From contig NW_004450585.1 in assembly GCF_000321225.1 (NCBI RefSeq), positions 2,721,827 to 2,785,826 on the forward strand: a stretch of DNA of 64,000 nt, given 5' to 3'. The notes beneath the pieces are model-generated. The model saw nothing but the letters and a program-made list of their open reading frames with translations, was not told the DNA's origin and did no database searches. The translations under genes were made by a program, and so were the position numbers. This DNA comes from Odobenus rosmarus divergens. Lineage: Eukaryota; Chordata; Mammalia; Carnivora; Odobenidae. Every line of letters begins with the position of its first letter. The stretch's first letter is position 1. Positions 1 through 12,520 of this stretch are shown here, one piece after another.

Positions 1-979
1 CAGCTACTTGACAACACACAGCTCTAGTGCTGAGGATTAGCTGAAGCAAAGTCCCTCTGAAATGAATGTTTCATGCATCTTGCAAAGGCACACAGCCCAG
101 ATAAACAACGGCAAGGCCACCAGTCAAGCTCCTGGGATGCGTCCTCACCGAGGAATTAGCGGCATGTACATCAGGATGAATGACTAAATATCCACTCTGG
201 CAGCTTCGAGCACAAAGGCCCTGAAATAGCAGCGTTGCTCAGTGTCCAGCTGGGTGCCCTCAGAGGATAAAACACCCTCCGGGCACAGCACTATTTGGGA
301 TGCGAAGGAGCCACAGTTTATTCTCTTCCCTAACACCCATAAGAAGGAAGAGGAGATATCCTCCTTACATTTATAGAAAAGATGGTATGTAGTGGGGAGG
401 GAATGCCAGATGTTTCAGGAAGAAAATCGAGAAATGGTACACGTTTAATTAGGTTAAGGAATGGGAAGTAAAAAAATAAAATGGGATACCATGAAGATGC
501 CCAGAAAGTACCTTTCTGAAAAAAAATAGTAATGCCTCATGCGTATATGAAATTGAATTGAGGAAGGCTGGGAATAGAATGAAAGATTATAATTTTGTTT
601 GGGGATGAGCGTTTTCAGGCCATAGCATTTTATTCTAATTCTAGTTACCAAGGTCCAAGTGTTAAAAATGAGAATGCTCCTCACATTATTTTCTGATTAA
701 ATGACCACTCACAGTCTGATTTCTTTGAGGCTTGGACTGCAGCACATGGACTGACAAAGGTTTGCAAAGCTATTTAGTGGGCACAGACAATGAACAAGAG
801 TTAACAATGAAGAAAGCACTGAGGGGAAGGGAAAGGGACTCTACGTCGTGTTGAAATGCCCAAACAAAAGCATTTCATTTTTCAACGTACCCAGATCATG
901 TCAACATGCCCCAAATTAGCGAATTATTTGGCACAGGTCAGTCCCCACTGGGAAGGAATCAAGCATGATGGGAAAGAGT

Positions 980-1160
980 AGCAGGTGGGAAGCTTCACAT
1001 CAGACTCTAAGATCCACGAAAGCAGGGCCACGTCAGTCCTTTCCACTCTGACTGCCCAGAACCTGCCACATAGCAGGCAAAAGGAGGACTCAATAGCACA
1101 TGACTGGGTAGGGCAGACACTCAATAACAATTTGAAATAAATGAAGGAATGAATGAAGTG
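980..1160 (+). repeat. L2 3' end remnant
   Basis: The order 'CTGCCCAGAACCTGCCACA', 'ACTCAATAA' and 'AATGAAGGAATGAATGAA' matches the eroded 3' terminus of LINE2 (the part shared with L2-type tails). Highly diverged; limits approximate. Confidence 0.5.
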
Positions 1161-1306
1161 CATACCAGAGAGCACAGGGTCAAAACTAACAACATGACAC
1201 AAACATGGATGGAGGCAGGCTTGGCCATTATCCTTTCAATCTCTGGGTACCACAACAGAGAACACGTATGGTCCAGCCCTTCCAAATTTCTTTTAAAGTC
1301 ACAGGA

Positions 1307-1495
1307 GGGACGCCTGGGTGGCTCAGTTGGTGAAGTGTCTGCCTTCGGCTCAGGTCATGATCCGCGGTTCTGGGATCGAGCCAACGTTGGGCTCCCTGCT
1401 CAGCGGGGCGTCCACTCCTCCCTCTGCCGGCTGCCCCCCTGCTCGTGCTCTCTCTCTTTCTCTCTGACAAATAAATAAATAAAATCTTTTTTTAA
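1307..1495 (+). mobile_element. SINEC-type tRNA-Lys SINE
   Basis: Full-length SINE starting GGGACGCCTGGGTGGCTCAG and ending in a CT tract with (AAAT)n. It is flanked by a perfect 12-bp target duplication AAAGTCACAGGA (1,295-1,306 and 1,496-1,507). Confidence 0.95.
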
Positions 1496-2132
1496 AAAGT
1501 CACAGGATTAATTTGATACACCTCTGTGTCCATTACCCCCAAGTATTTTGAGCTTGAATTTAGAAACTATGGACCAGAGTAGGAGGGGCCCAAGAATGAG
1601 AAGACATGAATTTGATCTCTAGCCTTGTTACCTCAGTTTTTCCATTTGCACCACAGGACAACAAAGCAATGATAAATGCAGAAGCATTCTTGAAACTGTG
1701 ATATGATACTCAAATATGAAGTATTATGACAGTACTGTTTAACATAGAGTCCTGTTCAAAGTCCTTGCTTCCCCCTGGCCAGAAGTACATTTGGGTCAAT
1801 TTATAACGTAAGAGATAAAAGATGACAGCTGTGTATATCCCAAGTGCCCTCCGCTTTCTAACCATAAAGGAATAGTTGCTTTTTGTTTGGGCTCATCTTC
1901 TGGGACTCCTTTTAAATCAAACTGTAAGTGGGTGGTTTTGTGGTATAGCTAAAAGCCTGGAAGGGGCTTGTCAAAAAAAAAAACACAGCATCTGAGGTTG
2001 TTGACTACTGTAAACAATGTGTGACTCGTGTCTCTAGAGATATAAAGTAAATGTGTTATTAGCAGTATGACTTATGGAACCAAATTTCCAACAAAATATA
2101 AGGAAAAATGCAGTTTTAAAAGGCCAAACTCA

Positions 2133-2258
2133 GGGGCGCCTGGGTGGCTCAGTCGCTTCAGCAGCCGACTCTTGATACCAGCTCAGGTCTAGATTTCAGG
2201 GTCGTGAGTTCAAGCCCTGTGTTGGGCTCCACGCTGGGCGTGGAGCCTACTTAAAATA

Positions 2259-2309
<51 letters not shown>

Positions 2310-2331
2310 AAATTAAAAAAAAAATAAAATG
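2133..2331 (+). mobile_element. SINEC-type SINE, older subtype, long AAAT tail
   Basis: Head GGGGCGCCTGGGTGGCTCAG, followed by a body of the CTCTTGAT...GTCGTGAGTTCAAG type and about 70 bp of (TAAA)n at 2,250-2,320. The target duplication AAAGGCCAAA[C/T]TCA flanks both sides. Confidence 0.93.
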
Positions 2332-2914
2332 AAAGGCCAAATTCATTTTGTATACCAATTCCTAGAATGAACCCAGCCCCATGTAGGAATAGTAGGATGT
2401 ATTCTTATCTATTCAATACATTTTAATATTCGATACATTTTAATATGAAAATTCTACATTACTGTTTTTATTTATTATTTATAGAGAGCAAGAGAACAAG
2501 GCAGCATTCAATGCAAACATAACAGGCACAGCCTCTGCCTCTGGGGATACACAGTCAAAAAGACAAATGCAAACATGATTACCCCCAAACCCAAACCAGG
2601 GGACTCAGCCCTCTTGCCATACTAAAGTAGAACATGACCAGGGGTAAAGGAGACTGTCCTTGCTGAGGTCTGATCCCATTTAACATCAGTGATGTGACCA
2701 CTGAATTGTCTGGTCAAAATACAAAAAGAGGAGTCTTCAACCCAAGGTTAATAAAGAAAGAAAGCATTGATGTATGTACTGTTCTTATAGTAAGTCCTCT
2801 TCACTGAAAATAGCAATCAGTAAATAAATTACTAATTGAAGGAAAACCAAAGTTCTTCACATTCAGAGATGAAACTAAACTAAATCTAACTCAATAATGG
2901 AATATTTCTGGAAA

Positions 2915-2985
2915 GCTTTTTACCCCAGGACCTAGCTTCTAACATGGTACCTAGCATGTAATAGGTGCTCAAGAAATATTCACTT
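2915..2985 (+). repeat. L2 3' tail fragment
   Basis: Contains 'ACCTAGCATGTAATAGGTGC' then 'TCAAGAAATATTCA', the diagnostic L2 terminus pattern (tag, 'gcacatagtaggtgctcaataaat'-like). Short and diverged. Confidence 0.55.
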
Positions 2986-3088
2986 TTATTTCCACAAACT
3001 ATTTTTATCCATTTTAAAATATCCTTCTTGTTTCTGCTACTTCAGAGATGAAATAAAATCCAGAGAGCTGAACTAATGGTTTAAAATC

Positions 3089-3298
3089 GGGGGCACCTGG
3101 GTGGCTCAGACAGTTAAGCATCTGACTCTTGATTTTGGCTTAGGTCATGATCTCAGAGTCCTGAGATAAAGACCTGCGTTGGCTCCGCACTCAGCATGGA
3201 GTCTGCTTGAGTTTCTCTCTCTCCCTCTCCCTCTGCCATTCCCCCCACTTTCTCTCTCTCTCTCTCTAAAAATAAATAAATAAATCTTTTAAAAAATA
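3089..3298 (+). mobile_element. SINEC-type SINE, older subtype
   Basis: Head GGGGGCACCTGGGTGGCTCA, body with CTCTTGATTTTGGCTTAGGT, CT-rich tract and (AAATAAAT)n tail. No clear target duplication, in keeping with greater age. Confidence 0.92.
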
Positions 3299-4486
3299 TC
3301 ATAAAGATCCCTCCTATTGGGGGTGAGGCATGGGAAAGGAAAACCAAGTTAACAAACCTATACTCGGCCTTACACTCCAGCATGGTTTGGGGCATTTCAT
3401 AGGTGCTCGATAAATAGTGATGGATGGAGAACCACATCTTCTCTATGTGCTAGCAAATGTAAGAATTTACATCATATTCGGGCTTTTTCCACTCCCATGA
3501 AAAGTAATCTCTGAGCCCTCATTCTGGTAAGAGAGAATCTGGGGTAGAAGAGGCAGATAATGCATTTTCCTCGGAAAAAAACCGGATTGGCCAGCACTTC
3601 CTATGAAAATGAAAACAGACCCAATACGTGGGAGTGGTATGGAATGGTTCATTAGTTCACTCAAGTTTTATAGCAGGGCCCTGGCTCAGTAGTCTGAAAC
3701 TCTACGTTGAATCTAACAGGAAAAATTTAACAAGACCCTACTGAAACAAAGTCCTACGTTAGAGCTAAAACCCGAAAGCCAAACAAGACTGGTAGAGATT
3801 TGCCAGGTCACGAACGCATGTGACCTCATGCCCCACGTTTCCTCTCCAGCCGATTTACTCATTTTTAGTCTCCTATTTCTTTGAGCCCCATAACCAATTT
3901 GGTGTCTTTCATCTGGAACCTAAAAATCGCTGGCCTTGGAACATCAGACCAAATTGTTAAGCTGAATTGAACTGAATTTTTTAAAAAGCATTTTTCTGAG
4001 GGGACTTCTATGCCCTTATACACTAAAGTGTGTATACAGTGCAATTCTCTACTTTACCCTATGAATGTAAAGAGAAGTTACCTAACAGGCCGAGCAGTTT
4101 CAGGCCATGGAAGGGAGGAAAAATTGTTTATGGGGGATGAAGAAGCCCTCTGTGAGAGAAGAGACTTAAAGTTTAAAAAGGTCAGATGGGGGGGGGGAAA
4201 GCAGATATAAGGCATAATCTTGGGGGATTTCACAGGTTTTCAGATCCACAGAATGGTTATTACAGCCTGCAGCACATTTTATCAGGAAAGGAAGTGGATA
4301 AGGGACAGCAGGAGAAAGTAAAAAAGAGTTTGTTCAGTGAGGATTATTTGAAGGGTCTTAAGACGTCTTCAGAGACAGACTGCGTGAAATCTGGTGAATA
4401 ATGAAACTGAGACCTTTTACCAAAAGAAAGGGAATGTCCCAGATTACATTATCAGTTGACAGTGGAAGAAGCACATGTGTAAATGT

Positions 4487-4515
4487 GTGCGCACGTGCGT
4501 GTGTGTGTGTGTGTA
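4487..4515 (+). repeat. GT-rich microsatellite
   Basis: Alternating purine-pyrimidine run (GCACGTGCGTGTGTGTG...). Simple repeat only. Confidence 0.85.
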
Positions 4516-5584
4516 CTGGGCTCTCGCCTTAAGTTACTAGTTGCACATATTAATCAAAGAGCACTACCCCTCCATCTGCTTTTCTATTACCTGTCCTACT
4601 TTGTGTCAATTTCCTTTCTCCTCCCCCACACCCCTTGCTTCACTGTTCTTCTTTAAGACATGGGATGGGGATTTGTCAAAGTCAATGAGCACTTTATTAC
4701 AGTGAGAACGTTCCGTAATGAACAATTCAGCAATTTAATGAGATTCTGTAGATTTGTCTCCAGCCTGTCCATCAAGATTCACTTCTATAAAGCACCCTGA
4801 CACTAATCCTCTGGCATACCCAATCTTCAACCAGGGCTGAATATTAGATTCTTCCCTGGTATATTGCATTACTAGTATAACCTCAGCAAAAATGATGAAC
4901 TTAACTATACTTGAGGCAATATAGCTGGTCTGATTTAATTTTTCTCTATTGGGTTGAGTATGAGGGAATTACGTATTTACTAAGATAAAGCAAAACAGTT
5001 TCTTATTGCCTGCTGAATGCCTAAATTGATCATATTTATGTGAGTCTTTTAATTCTTTCTTGAGGACCAGGTACAAAAAAGATATTGCCTGCAGCAGAAA
5101 GCAGTTTTTAAAATTCTACATGATAATATTGGTAACCTTTACAGAGGCAATTATGATAACTCTTACATGGACAGTATGGAATTTTTTTTGGATACTCAGA
5201 CATCTGCACATTACCTCTCTGGCAGTCCCTTCAACCATGCCACAAAAAGAGAAGCCACAAGGATGACTGGCTCAGATTTCAATTCAGTTAGAAATAATTA
5301 AATGCAGAATTCATTCCAAGTCTTTCTTTTTCCCTTTGGGAAGTGAAGAAAAATTTGGCAACCTCCCAATTTGAATTGACCAGAAAATGTTGATGATTTG
5401 TGTTTATAGGGGAGAACCACAGATAATTAAAATTCATACCAAAACTCATCCTCACCAACTTTTGACCTCTGCCTGAACAAACATTATCAGAAATACCTAA
5501 GAAGGAGAAAGAAAATATGGCTTATTCTTTTTCCTTATATTTTCTTTGTCAAGACAGTGTGGGATACTGTAGAGATGAAGACAG

Positions 5585-5725
5585 GTGTCTGCAGACTTGG
5601 ATTTGTAGGCTGGCTCTGCTCTGTAACTCTAAGCAAGGCAATGAAGCCCTATTTTGCTCATCTGGAAGATGGGGTGATAACAAGTATCCTTCAAGCCCAT
5701 TGTGACAATAAGTCAGTAAGTTTGC
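5585..5725 (+). repeat. MIR-like SINE remnant
   Basis: Order 'GACTTGGATTT', 'GGCTCTGCT..TGTAACTCTAAGCAAG', then 'CATCTGGAAGATGGGGTGATAA' is the MIR core-and-tail layout (patient-style 'tgtgacc..caag', 'ctgtaaaatggggataat'). Diverged. Confidence 0.6.
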
Positions 5726-6864
5726 GAAGAGTCTGGGTCCTGGAAGGCCCTCACTACACCATTAGCTCTTATTATCCTCAGTGGTGGAGCAACAGTAAAG
5801 AAGGAAGTTGCTGATTAATGCAATTAAAGAAAGAAATAAGGGAGAAAGACATCAGGAAAATCATCAGTGAATAGAGTCAGGTGTTAGATAATTAACAGCT
5901 CCCTCTGCCTGTTCTGGCCAGAGTTAGAGTACTCTCCAAATGTCATTTGCTAAGATACCAGGAATTCACCATCCCATCAGCTAACAGAAGACTTCATATT
6001 TTCTCTTGTATTCTGTATATAAATAGCATGAACATGTATATAAATAAAATATATGTCTTATTTGTTTCTACTTCATGTGTTCTTTATATAAATAAAATGA
6101 TCGTGAAATCTTGAAGGTATAACAAAATGGCCAGCCAGCATTCAGAGAGTGAGGTGGTTGACATAAAACGAAAGTGATAAGATGGGCTCTGTTTCCCAAG
6201 GCACCATGTGGATTGTTCAAGTAAAGCCAGTGGGGATGAGCAGAAAAGGATTTAAACTGAATAATCAACTTGAAAACACAAAACATCCTTCCATCCCCTA
6301 GACAAAGGATATTCGGAAAGAATGCTACGTCAGGCGAAAGGCAGGGCTTAGGAAAATGGCAATGAATGCAGAATTAACTAAAGAGGGAGATTTTTCCACT
6401 GCTGTGCAAGAAGAGCTTCGTTTAAGGTCCCAGCTGCTCTCGGCTGCAACAAAGAAATGTTTCAGAATCTATTCTGATTCCATTGGTCTTAAATAATATG
6501 CATATATGGTGCTTGACAATCCGTTTTTCTCACGTTCAGTTTAAGAAACTATCTTTATCAGGAGAAAGAAATTCTTGACTCTTTCTGATGTAACTCCCCG
6601 CCTTAGGGTTTTGGGAAGCCGCAGCAAGGGTCTGAGAAACCACACCTGTGACAGCCCGAGTTAAGCTGAGCAGAGGCTGAGGCCTCCGACCCTCAAGGGC
6701 TGGTGTTCTCCAATCACTTGCCATCAAGGGAGCATGACTTCTGACTTTGACTCTGAGGAGAACCAAACCAGACAAAATAGTTATCATTGTTCCTCAACTG
6801 TTCAACTTTTAACCATTCCGTGCCTTTTCCCTGCCACAAGAAGACCCATGCAGAGCGCCCTTAC

Positions 6865-7080
6865 CTGCCAGATCTGCTCTTCACTCAGGGAGGTCAGGCG
6901 GTCGCTCTTCAGAACCTCCTGGAGCAGACAATAAGGAAGCGTTAGAACGTCTTCTGGGCGACTCTTCAGGAGCTCAGAGAGATGTTTCACTAAGAAATCG
7001 ATCACTGCCTTCTCCAGCAAAGTGAGGTTAAAGAGGTCAGCAAGTCTGTACAGATCCAAGTAATTAAAGCTATTTAATTC
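6865..7080 (-). CDS. KLHL32: KLHL32 internal exon encoding the BACK domain N-terminal part
   Basis: Seventy-two codons, phase 0 at both ends, starting ELNSFNYLDLYRLADLFNL and ending SLSEEQIWQ. N-x-L-D-L-Y-R-L-A-D-x-F-x-L is the standard opening of a BACK domain, and L-P-x-x-L-L-Q-E-V-L-K-S-D-x-L-x-x-x-S-E-E-Q-I is its middle segment; the expected continuation (a W-L helix, then six Kelch blades) is in exons outside the window. The acceptor GGCACCCAG follows a long T/C-rich tract and the donor CAG|GTAAGGG is strong. A longer open frame through 6,802-7,059 reads past the donor and is not the true boundary. BACK positions the substrate-binding Kelch propeller relative to Cullin-3. No frame disruption is present, and codon use is GC-richer than the surrounding intron. 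Confidence 0.92.
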
Positions 7081-7336
7081 CTGGGTGCCAAAAAAATAAA
7101 AATGGGGGGAAAAAAGATCTCTTAGAAATTAATCCAAGAAAGAGCAGGCAAGAAATTCAGACTGACTCACTAAGGTTTGTATGACAGGAGTGGGGGAAAT
7201 GGGACTCCACTGATAATGTAAAAAAAAAAAAAAAAAAATCTCTTAATTATGAGACTCTGGCAGAGAACTGCATGTTCTAGAATTCATTTCTCCTAACTTT
7301 GCCCCTCTTAAAACACATGTAATTAAAGACATCTTA

Positions 7337-7513
7337 TTTTTTTAAAGATTTTTTTATTTATTTTTGAGAGAGGGAGCGAGAGAGAGCACAAGTTGGGGGG
7401 GGAGAGGGAGAAGCAGGCTCCCCCAAAGCAGGGAGCCCAATGTGGGACTCAATCCCAGGACCCTGGGATCATGACGTGAACTGAAGGTAGACACTTAACT
7501 GACCCAGGTGCCC
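7337..7513 (-). mobile_element. SINEC-type SINE, minus strand
   Basis: Begins with TTTTAAAGATTTTTTTATTT (reverse of the tail) and ends CCCAGGTGCC (reverse of the head). Target duplication TAAAGACAT[C]TTA at 7,324-7,336 and 7,514-7,526. It lies about 250 bp upstream of the BACK exon acceptor in the direction of transcription, in gene-sense orientation. Confidence 0.93.
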
Positions 7514-8204
7514 TAAAGACATTTTAATAAAGGAGTTGAAAGGAGTTTCTGACTTCACTGACTGAAATGTTACTTTGCAACTTTTCAAGAAAATTTTACC
7601 AATGAAGAAAATTGATTTTTCTACCCTTTCCATATTTTACAGCTCTCAGGCGAGAAGTTTGTTCAACTACAGAAAATGTGAGTTCAGGTAAAGTAGGAAT
7701 CGTGATTAGATGACACAAACTACATGAAGGCAGACTGACTCTACTTTTTCTAAAACTTCAAAGGAAGTATGTCTTCGAGTAAAGACAACCCATCCTGACT
7801 TGAAATTAAAACACAAATTTTTTACACGTAAGGTCTCAGGAAATGAAGGAATCTCACAGAAAAGATTCCTGTCCTGAATAATGCTATATTGAACCTGCCT
7901 AAGATGAGCAATTTATAATTGTTCTTTATTTTTTGTTAGCCTCAAACATTCAGACAACCAATGACAATCTTTCCTTCTTATTCAAAGAGTTCCTGTAGCA
8001 ATGCTCATTTTGGGGGTATTTTCCCTGTCTCTACCAGTTCTCAAGTTCATAGCCATGGCTCTAAAATAATGCACCCAGAGAGCCATGACTCCTGTGGAAA
8101 CTTTCTTTAATTCTGCAAGAATCACAGTGGGCACACAGGCCTGATGATAGAAAACTTACCTATTTCAAGTAGAATGAAAGTCCTGTTTCCCGTTTTTATT
8201 CTTA

Positions 8205-8935
8205 TTTTTTTTTAGATTTTATTTTGTTATGTTAGTCACCATACATTACATCATTAGTTTTTGATGTAGTGTTCCATGACTCATTGTTTGCATATAACAC
8301 CCAGTGCTCCATTTAATACGTGCCCTCCTTAGTACCCATCACTGGGCTAACCCATCCCCCTCCCCTCTAAAACCCTCAGTTTGTTTCAAAGAGTCCATAG
8401 TCTCTCATGGTTCGTCTCCCGCTCCGATTTCCCCCCTTCATTTTCCCTTCCTACTATCTTTTTTCTTTTTTTTTTTAACATATAATGTATTATTTGTTTC
8501 AGAGGTACAGGTCTGTGATTCACCAGTCTTACACAATTCACAGTGCTCACCATAGCACATACCCTCCCCAATGTCTATCACCCAGCCACCCCATCCCTCC
8601 CACCCCCCACCTCTCCAGCAACCCTCAGTTTGTTTCCTGAGATTAAGAATTCCTCATATAAGTGAGATCATATGATACTTGTCTTTCTCTGATTGGCTTA
8701 TTTCGTTTAGCATAATACCCTCTAGTTCCATCCACAGTGTTGCAAATGGCAAGATTTTGTGGGGTTTTTTTGATGGCTGCATAATATTCCATTGTATATA
8801 TATACCACATCTTCTTTATCCATTCATCTGTTGATGGACATCTTGGCTCTTTCCATAATTTGGCTATTGTGGACATTGCTGCTATAAACACTGGGGTGCA
8901 CATACCCCTTCAGATCACTACATTTGTATCTTTTC
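8205..8935 (-). mobile_element. L1 3' end, 5'-truncated, minus strand
   Basis: Reverse strand carries the end of L1 ORF2 (AAMSTIAKLWKEPRCPSTDE and later MEYYAAIKK near 8,640-8,900) followed by a G/A-rich 3'UTR and tail toward 8,205. The same family, in the other orientation, is at 20.1-21.17 kb. Only about 0.7 kb remains, so it is a dead 5'-truncated copy. Confidence 0.92.
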
Positions 8936-9166
8936 CCCCATTTTTAACTTGAAAATTTTAATATGTGAGCAGTATTTTGCACTAGCTTAAGGAGTACAGA
9001 ATACCATCAGATAGCTAATTCACTGATCTATTTAAGTAATTTTCAACATGTTTTCACCTTTTCCAGTTATCCAAGAATATTAAGAACTCTTTCTAAAATA
9101 CTTATATTCTATTTGAATGTATTTGTTTCTAGAATATTTGAAAGTCTAAAGGAATAGGTTCTAAAT

Positions 9167-9662
9167 CTGTGCTGTCCAGCATGGGTAGCCCCTAGCCACA
9201 GGTGGCTACTGAGCACTTAAAATATGGCTAGTCTGATTTGAGAGATGCTACAAGTGTTAAAGATACACCAAATGCCAGGAAGAAGAAAAACAGAATGTAA
9301 AATATCTCATTAATAATTTTAAGTTGATTATACATTAAAATGATAGTCTTTTGGATACAGCAGGTTAAATATGTAATTATAATTAATTTCACCTGTTTCT
9401 TTTTACTTTTTTTAAGGTTTTATTTGACACAGAGAGAGAGAGAGAGCACAAACAGGGGGAGTGGCAGAGGGAGAAGCAGACTCCCCACTGAGGAGGGAGC
9501 CCGATATGCGACTCGATCCCAGGACTCTGGGATCATGACCTGAGCCGAAGGCAGACGCTTAACTGACTGAGCCACCCACGTGCCCCTCCTTTTACTTTTT
9601 TTAAATGCAGCTACTAGAAAATTTAGAATGACATATGTGGCTCCCATTATGTGCTGTTCTAC
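9167..9662 (+). mobile_element. hAT (Charlie-type) MITE interrupted by a SINE
   Basis: Opens GTGCTGTCCAGCATGGGTAG and closes 'ACATATGTGGCTCCCATTAT...GCTGTT', i.e. inverted-repeat ends of the short nonautonomous hAT group with 'CAGTGCTGTCCAATAG' termini (I believe MER58-like; the exact subfamily is uncertain). A SINE at 9,413-9,586 splits it. Confidence 0.75.
9413..9586 (-). mobile_element. SINEC-type SINE inside the hAT MITE
   Basis: Reverse-oriented SINE ending GAGCCACCCACGTGCCCC. The flanking CTTTTTACTTTTTTT / CCTTTTACTTTTTTT is the target duplication within the older DNA transposon. Confidence 0.94.
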
Positions 9663-10951
9663 TGAATAAAATGTTAATGAAGAAATTGTAAAAACAGCTC
9701 TTTGAGTAACAACTGCATCCTCATCACGGCTACCTGATTTATTATTATTTTTTTTTTTACTTTAGATTCTATTTCTTTGGATGGGAGATGACGCTTTAAT
9801 TATATTCTAACAGGAGTCAAGCTAGATGACGAATCAGCATAAGATTCTGGCTCCTAATAGCTCTATTTGCCAACACAATCGAAAAGGAGTACATACTTAC
9901 CTTTAAAATGAAGTTTACTACAGATGACCCCTAAAATGCAATACAACTCAAACATCTAAGAGTCCACTCACAGCCATTCAATAAAAATATCCTGGCTTCC
10001 CATTCAGCAGATTTTATCAAAGGAATACTGAAGATTTTAACTCTAGCGCCAATTATTTCAAATAATGTTTAAACTTGTTCTCCAAATCTTACTTTTTAGG
10101 GTCGGTAAATTTTATTCTGGGAGTACAGAACATGTCACCCTTGTTTCCATAAAGGACTTTAGGACCAATTCCTAGGGATGAATGTTCTTTCTGGTCAGTA
10201 CATCTATGAAGCAAGTTTAACTGCTCAGGGTCCTGAATATAACTTTGGCATCCCAGTAAATCACTCTGCAGGCCCCCAGAAGCATGATGGGTGAAGTCAG
10301 GGTGGTGTCAGTGCCTTTCAAATACCTCAGGCACATGTCCAAGGCATGGTTCAAGGTCCTGAGGCCGTGCCCAGCAGCACTGCACGGAGAGGCTACCATG
10401 TGCAGAAACGGAAACGGCTAAGCTCAGCAAAGTTAAAGGTGGACAGGCGGAGCCCAGCAAAAATGTTTTTATCCTCACTTGTTCTCCTGCCAAAAAGTAT
10501 ATACAACTACAAGTTTGGGAATGAATTATGTAGCAGCAATCAAATATTCTTTATTAAGCATCTTTATTTCCTATTTGATTAGATGCCTGCAGCTTAAAAG
10601 CAGGCCGATTCAGAACTGCGGAGAACCCGAGAATTAATTTACCTTAATTGTGGTTCTCTTCTGCTGCATTTCTTTTGAAGGTAGTCATTGAATGCCTGCT
10701 TCCCCAGTCCTGAAATGTTTTAATTTCCTAAAGGTCTAATTTTATATAACCCCCAAATGCAAACTAATGAAGTATTTCATATTAGTAGAGAACTAAGAAG
10801 CTAAATGGACAAGTGTCAGCATCTGTCTGAACAGCAAAAGGGAACTGAACTAAGACATATATTCGTGTACAAGAGAAACATCAGCTAAAAGTCTACTCCC
10901 TATCTTTACCTTTTCATTTCTCTTCTCTTCTACTTAAAAATATAATTTCCC

Positions 10952-11144
10952 GGTGCACCTGGGTGGCTCAGTCAGTTGAGTGTCTGACGCTTGGTTTGGG
11001 CTTAGGTCATGATCTCAGGGTCGTGAGATTGAGCCCCAAGAAACAGGGGTGGTGCCTGCTTAAGACTCTCTCTCTCTCCCTGTCCCTCTGCCTCTCCCCA
11101 CCCCCAAATAAATAAATAAAATCTTTAAAAAAAAAAAAAACACC
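10952..11144 (+). mobile_element. SINEC-type SINE
   Basis: Head GGTGCACCTGGGTGGCTCAG; tail (AAATAAAT)nAAATCTTTAAAAA. The target duplication ATAATTTCCC is present at 10,942-10,951 and 11,145-11,154. Confidence 0.94.
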
Positions 11145-11784
11145 ATAATTTCCCCAAATCTCCAGTGCTTTCTCTACATGTCAAAGGTTTCCACTCCCTT
11201 TGCCATGCATACTTAGCACCTCAGTAGTTAAACTGTATAAAGCAGGGAGATCAGGGAAAAAAGATAAACCATCTTCAGTGAGATCATGATGCCACAACAT
11301 GCATTCCTCTTGTCGGCGCTTTGTGAGCTTTAAGCAAATTCATCACTTCTTGTCCCTTTGGCTAAGACCATGTGTAAGCAAAATAATACCAATAATGCTG
11401 CTTTTAAAGATTCTCATACATGTGATGTGGGGAGGTGGGAAGCAATGGTTAAATTACATTAAATGCCCACCTATAATACTGTGCATGGAAGAAAATAATC
11501 ACTGTTATAAAAATAGTGCCATTATGTTTCGTTATAAAAAGTAATAAATGTTTATTCCATAAAATTTAAAGTGTGGAAAAGAAAACAAAAACCATTCATA
11601 TTTCACCATGCAGAGATAATCACTATTAATGTTTTCGTATACATATTCTAGATTTTTTTCAAAAAATGTTTTTTATTTATAGAGAAAAAGAAAGAATAAT
11701 TGTATTCAGGGACAGAAAAAACCATCAGCAGCCATAGGCACTTGGAGGCAACCCACACTGATGAAGAGCAAAGGTCGTATACAC

Positions 11785-11940
11785 AACCAAGTCAACCTAG
11801 TTCAAATCCAGCCCTAATACTTACCATTGTCCATGACCTTGGTCAATCACTGAACCTCTCCCATTGTTCCTCAATCACAAAATGGAGAGTTCAACCAGCT
11901 CATAGGGTGGTCAGGGGGATAATGAATGAAAAGCTCTTAC
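11785..11940 (+). repeat. MIR-like SINE remnant
   Basis: 'AGTTCAAATCCAGCCCTAAT', 'CCATGACCTTGGTCAATCAC', 'CTCATAGGGTGGTC' follow the MIR order. Diverged; limits approximate. Confidence 0.65.
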
Positions 11941-12209
11941 CACACACAACTTGGCACATGAAAAGTAGAGAGTACATTTGGTGGGCAAGGAATAATAAAG
12001 TATATTTGGGCATTGTTGTTTGGCATCCATAAACCCTGATTCAACACTAATGCAAGGAGGTGAAAATGAAGAATGTGGTCCCTTTAGATACCAAAGTAAT
12101 AAATAACCTGTATCATTAAGTCAGGGAAAAGAAGGATGGCCAAAGTAAAAAACAATTGAGTTGTAAACTGATCACATGTTAATGACTTCCTCATCTATAT
12201 AAGAAGTCC

Positions 12210-12520
12210 AAACCTCTCTCAGCTTTGAATTCATTTTCCCAACTACCTGTAAGAGGACATCTTCTCTTGGATATTCCACAGAATGGAATGGATAGGGATG
12301 TGGTTGGATGACCACATCCAACCATCCACATCAGGATCTCAAAAGGTGGCCCATATTCCTCCCTCTTAACCAGTCATTCACCAAATCCTGTTTGCTCTTC
12401 CTCTTTTAGCAGTTCTTACTCTGTTCCTCATCATCTCCTATCCAGACTTCCTACAGCAGAGTCCTGAATTAACGTTTCTACCTCCAGTATCAAATTCTCA
12501 AACCTCTCTTTTTACAAGAA
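12210..12520 (+). repeat. L2-like fragment
   Basis: C/T-rich segment with 'TTGGATATTCCACA' and 'ACCAAATCCTGTTTGCTCTT', resembling the L2 ORF2 3' region seen more fully at 38-39.9 kb. Contains an imperfect hairpin GATGTGGTTGGATG / CATCCAACCATCCACATC at about 12,296-12,335. Confidence 0.45.

Larger units (their letters stand above)
1..6864 (-). other. KLHL32: KLHL32 intron downstream of the BACK exon (partial)
   Basis: Intron sequence continuing beyond the left window edge. Three plus-strand SINEs (1.3, 2.1 and 3.1 kb) and weak L2/MIR remnants are listed separately. The stretches 1-920, 3,430-5,550 (apart from a GT run at about 4,500) and 5,740-6,864 contain nothing I recognise: no coding pattern, no RNA gene, AT-rich and without long repeats. 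Confidence 0.75.

Noticed and set aside
6802..7059. Open frame extending the BACK exon to LLVAGKRHGMVKS
   Set aside because: It reads through the CAG|GTAAGG donor into intron; the exon ends at 6,865.
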